This document shows, piece by piece, positions 13,101 through 25,100 of a stretch of 64,000 nucleotides of DNA. Source of the stretch: Pelobates cultripes. Its lineage: Eukaryota > Chordata > Amphibia > Anura > Pelobatidae. The translations under genes were made by a program, and so were the position numbers. The notes beneath the pieces are model-generated. The model worked only from the letters and a program-made list of their open reading frames with translations. It was not told where the DNA came from and made no database searches. The stretch's first letter is position 1. Each line of letters begins with the position of its first letter. Location: NCBI GenBank assembly GCA_933207985.1, contig OW240917.1, positions 243,205,913 through 243,269,912 of the forward strand. The letters run 5' to 3'.

Positions 13101-16100
13101 CAGTTTGTGAACATTTTAGAAGGTGGTCCTAGTATTTAAAACTGTAATGTTGCCTTATTTGACTTGTTTGTAAATTGACAATTTATAAATCTTAGTTACC
13201 TTCCTTTCCTTTTACAGCAAAACAGATCGACTGGCCAAAGGATCTGAATGTTACCAAAAGAGCCTTAGTTTAAATCCCTTTCTGTGGTCCCCATTTGAAT
13301 CACTATGTGAAATAGGTAAGTCTTTTTTATATTAAAGACATTATGGTGGGGGGGAGGGTGAAACCACATACATTTTTACTATCTGTATAGCCATGTGTCC
13401 CTTGCCGAGTTAGTTTTTTGATGCATTTTTCTGCTCATGTTGAAAATGGAGTAATTCTCCAAGGGTAAGGGAGAATACATTTTCTGTTGAGGATGGCCAA
13501 CTGTCCCTGTGCATAACCAGGGCTGCATCATTTTTGTTATGTTTAGAAGTGAAAGGAAGTAAACTCTTTACAGCTGATGCTGTGCACTGCATAAAAGGGT
13601 GGTGGAAACTGCAGTGATTGAAATATAAAGCTGTTGGTTTTCAGATCTGTATATAAAGTACAGAACAAAAAGTAGATTGTAAATGGCTTTATAAACTTGT
13701 TTTGTTGGTTTTTTTTTTTTTTGGTTTTTTTTTTTTGATATATTAAGTTTACAACACAAAGATGGTCTAAAAGTAATTAAATAAATGGGCAAACCAGTGC
13801 TGGGATGTAACAAATTAATACATCTTTAAGCTGTATGTGTGTGTACATTTTTTTTTATTTTTTTTATTACATTTTATAAGCAGATATTCTCGCTCTGTAA
13901 AACTGGACCTCTGAACTGCCGATATTTGTGAATTTACTCAGCCAGTATTTGGCCAGGCTTTCTGACTTGTCACTGGGATTGCCAAAGCTTTGTTTTCCTG
14001 AATGTCTGTTTCTTCTTTGTGCATGTGAAAGCGTAAAATTTAGCATTCACATGATACAAGGAGAATGATTGATTAATTAACCAACGAGGAAAACAAAGGA
14101 ATGCCCGTGATTATTTTAACGTATTTATTTCTGCTTCATGTGAATGCTGCATACTACAAGGAGGAACCTTTTTGTTCTGCCCATTAACATGCATAAAAGA
14201 ATGTGTCCAGGAAAATGGTGGAGGGGACAACCCTGTTCATAATTTTGTGCTGTTTTAAAGGAACACTTTGCACCAGAACAACTACAGCTTTATGTAGTTG
14301 CTATGGTGTCCATAGCCTGTCCCTGCACTGCATTTTCAGTGAAAAGACAGTGTTGTTTATATTGCTGCCTAGGAACAACCCTAGTGGCAGACTAGAGCAG
14401 TACTGACATTCAGCATTTCCACGCATTGATTCAATGCACCTCTGTAATGAGATGCTGATTGGCACAGCGTTTTGATGCTTTTGTGTGGGAAAACATTGGA
14501 TTAGTTGTAATCATCAAATTTGATGATCTAAAGCTAAGCCATGGTGCTGGATCAAAGCGGGGCCAACTGCGGCGAGACCCAATCAGCGCTGGAAAAACTG
14601 TAAGTAAAATATCTTTTCAAAGGGAGCTGGAATCAATATAGTAATTTTAACACTATAGTGTCAGGAATACATTTTTGTGTTCCTGTAAAGGAAAATGTTT
14701 TATTATTTTAGCTGAGTTTACACTTTGTTGTAACCTGTGTAGGTATTACTTTGTATTGTATAGTTTTAATTAAAAAAAAAAACTATTTTCTTTGTATCTC
14801 CACAGCCATATTAAGTCCTTCTTGGTCAGATGCACCACTTATCTAACCAAAAACTGTACTATAATGTTAGTGTGCATTTATGGATCCTGACTTTGTGTGT
14901 AAGCATCAGGAATCCCCCAAAAATGTGCCTTCGGATGATTCCAGATAAGCGGCGTTTCCAACCAAAGAGGACTCAAGATTATCAGTCCGTAGTGCAGGAG
15001 TAGCCACTAGCCTCCAGCTTTTTTGTTTATTTCTTATAAAAAAAATTACTAAGACTATTGGCTTAATTTAAAAAAAAAAAAAAAAAAAATTTTCCTTTAA
15101 GCTTTTATTTTATGGTGAGTTACATATCATTTTTTCCAGTGGACTGACATTTCTAAACCAAATTATTTTTCTTCTTCTTTTCCTCTTTCCTCCCCCCTCA
15201 AAGGTGAGAAGCCAGACCCTGAACAGATCTTTAAACTAACCTCCCTCCAGAATTTTAGTAGCTGCCTGCCTAACTCCTGCACGTTAATGGTGAATACGCA
15301 CAGCGTCATAAGCCACAGGCAATCCGACTCAGTGTTAATGGAGACTCCCCAAGACACTATAGTAAGTGTGCGTATATTCACATATCTTCTATATTATGTA
15401 AGTGTGCTGTGCTGCTGTGATGTCATGATAAATTAAGTGAAGGATGCCAAATTTGTTGAGGACTGAAAGCTCTTTAAGCCAGTATTATGATCACTACCCA
15501 GCCTGCTATATCTCTTCAAGTTACTGACCATGAGAGCCTTTACCAGCCAGCCTGCTTCATCCCCCAACTGACTGACCATGAACCTCCACTACCCAGCCTG
15601 CTTCATCCCCCAACTAACTGACCATGAGAACCACCGCTACCTAGTCTGCTTCATCCCCCAACTAACTGACCAGGAGAACCACCGCTACCTAGTCTGCTTC
15701 ATCCCCCAACTAACTGACCAGGAGAACCACCGCTACCCAGTCTGCTCCATCCCCCAACTGACTGACCATGAGAACCACCGCTACCTAGTCTGCTTCATCC
15801 CCCAACTGACTGACAAGGAGAACCACCGCTACCCAGTCTGCTCCATCCCCCAACTGACTGACAAGGAGAACCACCGCTACCCAGTCTGCTCCATCCCCCA
15901 ACTGACTGACCATGAGAACCACCGCTACCCAGCCTGCGTCATCCCCCAGCTGACTAACCATGAGAACCTCCGCTACCCAGCCTGCTTCATCCCCCAACTG
16001 ACTGACCAGGAGAACCTCCGCTACCCAGCCTGCTTCATCCCCCAACTGACTGACCATGAACCATGTAAGTGTGCTGTGCTGCTGTGATGTCATGATAAAT

Positions 16101-19100
16101 TAAGTGAAGGATGCCAAATTTGTTGAGGACTGAAAGCTCTTTAAGCCAGTATTATGATCACTACCCAGTCTGCTATATCTCCTCAAGTTACTGACCACGA
16201 GAGCCTTTACTAGCCAGCCTGCTTCATCCCCCAACTGACTGACCATGAACCTCCACCACCCAGCCTGCTTCATCTCCCAACTAACTGACCATGAGAACCA
16301 CCGCTACCCAGTCTGCTTCATCCCCCAACTGACTGACCATGAACCTCCACCACCCAGCCTGCTTCATCCCCCAACTAACTGACCATGACAACCACCGCTA
16401 CCCAGCCTGCTTCATCCTCCAACTGACTGACCATGAGAACCTCCGCTACCCAGCTTGCTTCATCCCCCAACTGACTCACCATGAGAACCTCCGCTACCCA
16501 GCCTGCTTCATCCCCCAACTGACTGACCATGAGCACCACCTCTACCCAGCCTACTTCATCCCCCCCAAACTGACCATGAGAACCTCCACCACCCAGCCTG
16601 TTTCACCTTCCCCTCCCCCCCCACCACCCTCTCTTCCACTACATGACCATGAGAATCTCCACTACCCAATCTGCATAATTCCCCATCCCTGGATTTTAGA
16701 GACCAAATGGTTTATTGGTATTCAGAAAGTATGTATGAGCAGATATGACAGATTGAGAATGGCGTGAGTGCTATTGTATGTTGATTTTAGTAACATACAC
16801 AGACTAAATGAAAGGTCCACTTATATTGATTTCCGTGGTCATGCAGTGTATGCATCATTGAGTTGGTTGTCTTTTCAGAGCTCAGGGCTACTTATCTTGC
16901 ATATCCAGCATTTAGAGACCATTTAAATGGACTGTTGGCAGATCACAATACAAAATTGGCACCATTTTGCTTGTGCATGTTTGTGTGGATGCCTAAGAAA
17001 ATAGCCAAGCTGCGACTATAGCGGAGTTGAAGACCTTTTAAAGATTATTTTGTTAATTTGTTTTTAGTGATCAAACTCCCGAGCTGCAGTTCAAGCTCCT
17101 TGCAGAGCTTGTAGCTCCCTTTTGAGACTGGAGAATTAAAACCATGATCTCTGACTAGTGTGTGCCTCTACGTATTCTATCAAGGAGTTGGCTGCCAGGC
17201 AGCATGCTCAAGAGTGAGTGTGTGTAAATTGCCATGCAGTGCAATGTCAGGTGCTCCACTCCCAAGGAGGTAAAGATGCCCGCCATCGGTCTGCTTCTTG
17301 CAGGAACTTAACAGACTGAACCTAGAGTCCTCCAATGCGAAATACTCCCTGAACACGGATTCATCGGTGACCTATATAGATCCAGCAGTCATCTCCCCTG
17401 ACGCCTTTTCCCTGGGAACTGGTTCCTCCATCTTGTCCAAACAAGCGCAGAACAAACCAAAGACCGGGCGCAGCTTGTTAGGAGGTCCAGCAGCACTGAG
17501 CCCTCTCACACCGAGGTAAGACAGTCTTGCATGGTGTTGTCAGTCTGCTCATGCTGTTCTTTTTAGCTGAAGTGTCTGCACTTCAATATCCAAGGTAAGG
17601 CCAGTCCACATGCAAAAACAAGACAAGCACATTTACTTGGTTCTACACCCGGGATCGGCCTCTGGATCTCCTCCTGTTGAGAATCTACAGTTTACATATT
17701 GGCTGTCCAGTCCTTGGGAGCCAAAATAGCCAGATGCCCACCATCCAATGTTTTGTTCCGCACATTTACTGTGAGCACTAAGCCGTTGCTTGACATTGGA
17801 CATGTGGTACCCTAACAGATCATTGTAGCCAAAACAAGCATGTGCTAGACAAGAAGGGCTGTGTCCCAAGCCAACGGAGCAAAGAGTTCGTTAAAGATTC
17901 AATAAACTAGTCCCCTTCCTGCAAACTCCCCAATTTAGAAATGCTTGTTTCATGGTTGAGGCAATCCATGTTCTTCTAAGGCTTGTCTCTTGCAACAGTG
18001 TTATCGTCTAGTCCAGTGTTTCCCAACCCAGTCCTCAAGGCACACCTACCAGTCCAGGATTTAGGGATTACCCAGTTGTGTCTAAGGTGTTTTTACAAAG
18101 AAGAAAAAAAACACCTTAGACACAACTGGGTAATCCCTAAATCCTGGACTGGTAGGTGTGCCTTGAGGACTGGGTTGGGAAACACTGGTCTAGTCAATAC
18201 AACCTGACGCATGTTGGTCTCCATCAGTCAGATTGACAACTGAGAAAGCTTTCGTTCTTGTTAAAAGTCTAGGTAGGGTCTATGACTTGCTAATGGGAGA
18301 TCATATTTGCTAGATTGACAGCTCGCTGTCAGGGTGTTTTTTTTTGTTTTCTTTTGTTTTTTTTGTGTGTCAATGTGTGTTCGCTATTTGCCTGCATTCC
18401 CTCTGTTGTATGTTGAGGCTATATTAATACCCAAACATAATACCGCTGCTTGTTCTGTGAGCATTTTGTTTGCATAGCTTACATTTCCATTTTTCTTTGC
18501 TCAGTTTTGGGATTTTACCACTAGAAACGCCCAGTCCAGGAGATGGGTCCTATTTACAAAATTACAATTCCTCCTGTGTCCTTGATGTGCCATCCTCTGG
18601 TGCCCCCACCAAGAAGGTATGTTAAACGTGATTTTATTATGTTTCATCATATTGTAGTCATTCAGACATTGTTCCTTCTACACTGACCCCCCTCCCCTTG
18701 AACTTACAGCTGAATGTCTCTTCCCCCCGCCCTGTTTGATTTATATCGCATTTTTCCCTTCTGCCAATGTTTTATATTATTACCTTATAGCCTTTCTTCC
18801 TATTGCATGTGCTAGACTGTTACCAAATCATGTAAGGCTATAGCTCAAAGTTGTAGTTACCTTTTTATTTGATCCATCACTATAACATTTCTTCTGCCGG
18901 TTTCTCAGTCTGTTCCCAGAATCAGCCAAACCGGAACAAAGTCTGTATTCTCACAGAGTGGTAATAGCCGGGATGTCACACCAGTTCTCCTCATGCAGAC
19001 TCAAGGTTCTGGCCCACAGACAAGGTATACACAATAGATTATTTGCCTTTTTTTTTTATTGCAGTTAATTGATTCTTTGCTGTTATGTACCCCTTCTTTG

Positions 19101-22100
19101 TGATATGCTGTGTGTATAATTTACATGTTCTATAAAACATTTAAATGAGGAATGTTTATGCCAGGGGTGCCCAAAAGGTAGGTCCTCAAATGTTGTGGAA
19201 CTACAATTCCCTTGATGCTTTGCATGATTTTAGAATACTTTTAGAATGACAAAGCATCATAGAAGATGTAGTTTTAAAACATCTGAGGAGATACCTTTTG
19301 GGCACCCCTGGTTTATGCTATAGAGTTGGCCAAGCATGAGGCCTCTCTGAATTGCATTAACGCATTACAGGATTCTCTGCCATTCTACATATGTAGTAAT
19401 TATGGGTATTGTAATCCAGCAGCAACTGCAGGCATATGGCTGGCTTCTGTTTCATAGCACAGTAGTTGGTAACCTTCGGCACTCCAGATGTTGTGGACTA
19501 AATCTACATCTCCCCTGATGCTTTGTCAGCATTATGCCTGTGAGAGAATTACAGTGAGGGGGAAAAGTATTTGATCCCCTGCTGATTTTGAACGTTTGTC
19601 CACTGACAAAGAAATGATCAGTCCACAATTTTAATGGTAGGTGATGGTGTGTTTTAACAGTGAGAGACAGAATAACAAAGAAAATCCAGAAAAACGCATG
19701 TCAAAAAAGTTATAAATTGATTTGCATGTCAATGAGTGAAATAAGTATTTAACACCTTCGACTTACTTGGTGGCAAAAACCCTGTTGGCAATCACAGAGG
19801 TCAGACGTTTCTTGCAGTTGGCCACCAGGTTTGTACACATCTCAGGAGGGATTTTGTCCCACTACTCTTTGCAGATACAAGTCAGTAAGGTTTCGAGGCT
19901 GATGTTTGGCAACTTGAACCTTCAGCTCCCTCCACAGATTTTCTATTTGATCAAGCTCTGGAGACTGGCTAGGCCACTCCAATACCTTAATGTGCCATTT
20001 CTTGAGCCACTCCTTTGTTACCTTGGCTGTGTGTTTTGGGTCATTGTCATGCTAGAATACCCATCCACGACCCATTTTCAATGCCCTAGCTGAGGGAAGG
20101 AGGTTCTCACACAAGATTTGATGGTACATGGCCCCGTCCATCGTCCCTTTGATGCGGTGCAGTTGTCCTGTCCCCTTAGCAGAAAAACACCCCCAAAGCA
20201 TAATGTTTCCACCTCCACGTTTGATGGTGGGGATGGTGTTCTTGGGGTCATAGGTAGCATTCCTCCTCCTCCTCCAAAAACGTCATGTTGAGTTGATGCC
20301 AAAGAGCTTGATTTATGGTCTCATCTGACCACAAACTTTCACCCAGTTCTCCTTTGAATCATTCAGATGTTCATTGGCAAACTTCAGACGGGCCTGTACA
20401 TGTGCTTTCTTGAGCAGTGGGACCTTGCGGGCGCAGCAGGTTTTCAGTCCTTTGCAGCGTAGTGTGTTTACCAATTGATTTCTTGGTGACAGCTGCCTTG
20501 AGATCATTAATAAGATCCTCCCATGTAGTTTGGGGCTGATTCATCACCGTTTTCATGCTCATTGAAACTCCACGAGGTGAGATCTTGCATGGAGCACCAA
20601 ACCGAGGGAGACTGACCGTTATTTTGTGTTTCTTCCATTTGCGAATAATCGCACCAACTGTTGTCACCTTCTCACCAAGCTGCTTGGCGATGGTGTTGTA
20701 ACCCTTTCCAGCCTTGTGTAGGTATACAATCTTGTCCCTCACATCCTTGAACAGGTCTTTGGTCTTGGCCATGGTGGAGAGTTTGGAATCTGATTGATTG
20801 CTTCTGTTGACACGTGTCTTTTTTATACAGGTCACTCGCTGAGATTAGGGGCACTCCCTTTAAGAGTGTGCTCCTAATCTCAGCTCGTTACCTGTATAAA
20901 AGACACATGGGAGCCAGAAATCGTGCTGATTGATAGGGGATCAAATACTTATTTCACCCATTGACGTGCGTTTTTCTGGAATTTTTTTTTTTTTCTGTCA
21001 TTATTCTGATAATTTCTTTGTCAGTAGAAAAATGTTCAAAATCAGCAGGGGATCAAATACTTTTTTTCCACTCACTGTATGGGAGATGTAGTCCACAACG
21101 TCTGGAGTGCCAACGGTGGACTAACCCCCCTCCCCTGTCCTAGCATAAAAGCCTGTGAAGACTGTGTTGTGTACTCAGACTCCAGTGTTTGTCATGTGAC
21201 CTTTTACCTAGTCTTTAATAAGTCAGGCAGTCCCACTGCTCCAGTTATTTCCTTTAGGCTAATGTGCTTTTCATTCTAGCACCACACCTCAGGTTCTGAG
21301 CCCCACAATAGCTGCTCCTCCAAACGCACTACCACGGCGGAGTTCCCGGCTCTTCACTAGTGACAGCTCTACCACCAAGGTAAGTTATTAATTGCCTGAG
21401 CTAGTGGGATAAGCATTGTGTGTCCTGCACATACTATCGTTTGTTTGGTAATGATGCATTGATAAGCTATTAAAGTAGACAGGTCTTGGGGATGACCCTT
21501 ACTGAAGATTACATGTCCTGTTGTTTTGGTATTAAACACCTGGCTGTGCACATTCAGTTTTTGCATTGACTTGGCAATGTGACTCTTTAATGGCTAGTAA
21601 TCCTGTTTATTACTATGAGTAATCCACTAAGCAGTGCCATTCATTGTTTGCTAATATTATTAGCAGTCATATTTTCTTGTTCATGAAACAAACACAATCA
21701 TTGTAGGAGGGAGTGTATTGTTTACATTGACTAGTCTGTGTGGGTGGCACTTGGTACAAAGAGCAGCTTGTCTGCGGATGCTGTGAGAATGTCCTCTGAT
21801 TTCTTTGGCACCTTTTACCATTTTGTTTTGTACATTTATGTTTTGAGGAATTGGACATGTTTCTGGCTTATAGGTGACAGACATTTCTCCTCTCTGCAGC
21901 CCATCTACAGTGTTAAAGAATGGCCATAAATGAGCCACGTTTTGTGCGTGTGAAAGATGTACATCAAGCATGTCAAACTCTGTCTAGCATGGGCCAGATA
22001 AACAAGGTTTAAAGGACCACTACAGGCACCCAGACCACTTCAGCTTAATAAAGTGGTCTGGGTGCCAGGTCCAGCTAGGTTTAACCCTTTTTTCTATAAA

Positions 22101-25100
22101 CATAGCAATTTCAGATAAACTGCTATGTTTATAATAGGGTTAATCCAGCCTCTAGTGGCTGTCTCATTGACAGCCGCTAGAGGCGCTTCCACGCTTCTCA
22201 CTGTGATTTTCACAGTGAGAAGACGCCAGCGTCCATAGGAAAGCATTGATAATGCTTTCCTATGGACTGGCTGAATCCGCGCATTCAGCCGAGGAGGAGG
22301 CGAGTCCCCCGCCCGGCGATGGAGAAAAAGGTAAACTTAACCCCTTCCTCACCCTATAGCCGGGTGGGGGCACCCTCAGGGTACTATAGTGCCAGGAAAA
22401 CGAGTGTGTTTTCCTGGCACTATAGTGGTCCTTTAAGTTTATATGGGCCGCAAAAAGAAAACCGCAAATATGGGCCACAAAAAAAACAAACTTAAATTTT
22501 CATTGAAACATAGGTTTATTTTGAAAAGTACAGTATAAAATAAACCAGCATCCCCCTCCACTAAATCCCAGCCCCCCCCCACTCCCCCTAAATTCAATCC
22601 CAGCACCCTCCTCTAGCCAACAAGCACGCTCCACTCACATTGCCGCTGCCAGTATGCGACTCCGGAGTCCGGCCTCTGGTATACCCCAAATGGCGCCGTC
22701 CGCACTCTGTGCCAAATCTGATCCTCTCGCTACTTCTTGAAACCCTGTGAATGTAGAGCACATCGAAGTCGTGTCGGAATGTGACGTGGCGTTGCGTGCC
22801 TCCATGCACCTCCAGGTACTTCACTGTCCAGTCGCAGCAAATGCAACACTGACCAACACTCACTGACACACACCCACATGCACTCACTGACGCACACATA
22901 CAGACTCCCTCGCTGACGCACACATACAGACTCCCTCGCTGACGCACACATACAGACTCCCTCGCTGACGCACACATACAGACTCCCTCGCTGACGCACA
23001 CATACAGACTCCCTCGCTGACGCACACATACAGACTCCCTCGCTGACGCACACATACAGACTCCCTCGCTGACGCACACATACAGACTCCCTCGCTGACG
23101 CACACATACAGACTCCCTCGCTGACGCCCACATACAGACTCCCTCGCTGACGCACACATACAGACTCCCTCGCTGACGCCCACATACAGACTCCCTCGCT
23201 GACGCCCACATACAGACTCCCTCGCTGACGCCCACATACAGACTCCCTCGCTGACGCCCACATACAGACTCCCTCGCTGACGCCCACATACAGACTCCCT
23301 CGCTGACGCACACACATTTACACATTCACATATTCTTGCACTCACATCATTTTATTTATTGCTCCCTACCTTTTGAAGCTGGTGTGGGTCTTCTATCTGG
23401 AGCTCAGCCTTCCAGCTCTTCACTGCTCCCTCGCGCGCAGTTTAGTGTTGTCGGGTGCCGGAATGACGTCATATTCCGGCGCCCAGCATCACTACAGAGG
23501 GCAAGCGCGAGGGAGCAGTGAGGAGCAGGAAAGCTGAGCTCCCTCGCTGCCGCCAGGAACCTCTCCTCTCTGGCCGGGCAATTTTTAGCAAAGTAGGCAC
23601 CTGCAATGTAGAGAAAGCCGGTGCCTACTCTGCTTTAACACTAAGCATGCACTCGCGGCTCGCCAGGCCGCAAAGATGTCCATTGTGGGCTGCGAGTTTG
23701 AAATGCTAGATGTACATTATAACAGACAGACAGAGTGTTATACTCTTGAATCTGTCAATCAAATCATGTTTGTCGTGTGTGTGTGTGTGTTTTGCCAAAG
23801 TTTAACCTTAGTCCTGCAATGCCTGTTCTGCACTGAATATTTACCCCCCCCTATTTCAGCCTGTTTAAATTAAAAAAAGAAAAATGCCTTCTTTAACCTC
23901 TTAAGGACCAAACTTCTGGAATAAAAGGGAATCATGACATGTCACACGTCATGTGTCCTTAAGGGGTTAAAACTGAGTTGGTATGTGGTGAGAGGAGGGT
24001 CTGCCATTTTTGGTCATTTTGGAAAGATTTAGAGAAATGGTTTTCTACTCTGGGTGAAATGCAATTCTTGGCCAAAAAGTTAATTGTGGTGGTATGGTCA
24101 CACATTGAAAGTGAGCTTGTGAATACTCTTGATTGGGAGGGAAGAGGCTAATGTACCTTTGCAATAAATGTATGAAGGCTATTAACCTGTAATATTCAAG
24201 TAGATTTATATACATACTGTGGTTTGATATTTTGTTTCTATTTGGGGGAATATGTAAAATACTCCTAATTTTTGCTTCATCTGCAGGAGAACAGTAAAAA
24301 ATTGAAAATGAAATTTCCACCCAAAATTCCCAACCGGAAAACCAAAAGCAAAACAAACAAGAGTGGTGTCACGCAAGCCAACATGAACGAGAGTCTTGAA
24401 ATTAGCAAGTTAGATGCGTCAATCATCTCCGAAGGGAAGATCTCCAGTGTGGGTCCACAGATCCAAGCACTAAATATGCAAAAAGCAGCAGCAGGTGAGG
24501 CCTTCCCTGGATACCTACACAAAGCCAGAACTCACACATTGCATATCCTGGAAGTATCAGTATGCAGTGAATTTATACTACATTAAAGAAAATGGAGTGG
24601 AAAATTCAACTTCATGTGTCATTTAAAGGAACCCTTACACCTTATTGAAGTTGTCTGTAGATGTGTGTGGGTGCATCTTACCTTTAGGGGTTATACCATT
24701 TTCCAACAGGGAGAAAGCAAGTGTGGGGGCAGCAGTGTTGGCTCAGGGGGGACCACGTTTAGGGTTAAAATATTGGAAAATGGTTTATCCTTTGAAGGAA
24801 AGATGGGGCCCAGACCATGGCCCCCCATAGCTTCAATGAGATGAACTTCTTGTGAGAGTGAGAGTTCCCTTAAGCTAACATGTTCACAAACAAGATTAGG
24901 CTTATGTTTTATGAATGTTGTGTGGCAGAATACATACCAGCATTGCCTTCCTTAGACCATGTAACGCAGAACGTTATGATCATGTTTGTTTTATACTTGA
25001 TTCTAATCTAATTTTTTCTCAGAAGGTTTGATGAGCCTCTTAAGGGACATGGGGAAGGGTTATGTGGCCCTGTGCTCCTACAACTGCAAGGAAGCAATCA

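Larger units (their letters stand above)
19466..21125. mobile_element. palindromic MITE split by the Tc1 element (halves 19466-19551 and 21078-21125)
   Basis: The left part ggcactccagatgttgtgga with catctcccctgatgctttgt and the right part gggagatgtagtccacaacg with tctggagtgccaac are complementary halves of one hairpin element. The Tc1 element lies exactly between them. Outer borders are approximate and no target duplication was identified. Confidence 0.7.
21965..23709. mobile_element. non-autonomous hAT element, 1745 bp, with nested MITE and minisatellite
   Basis: The left end CAAGCATGTCAAACTC and right end GAGTTTGAAATGCTAG are inverted repeats. ATGTACAT is duplicated at 21957-21964 and 23710-23717. 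The interior has no transposase. It hosts a T2-type MITE (22009-22436) and a 26-bp minisatellite (22887-23310). It lies in cdc27 intron 10. Confidence 0.93.

Noticed and set aside
15578..16767. Open frames with repeated [16 protein letters not shown] units
   Set aside because: The unit is a 48-bp minisatellite inside a cdc27 intron. Both strands are open, which is expected when the unit length is a multiple of three.
22887..23310. CRISPR-like array of regular repeats
   Set aside because: The 26-bp units are directly adjacent without spacers and the DNA is from a vertebrate nucleus, so it is a minisatellite.
22594..23345. Three overlapping minus-strand frames with SARESVC repeats
   Set aside because: They are by-products of the 26-bp minisatellite. 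All frames are open at once, so there is no frame preference.
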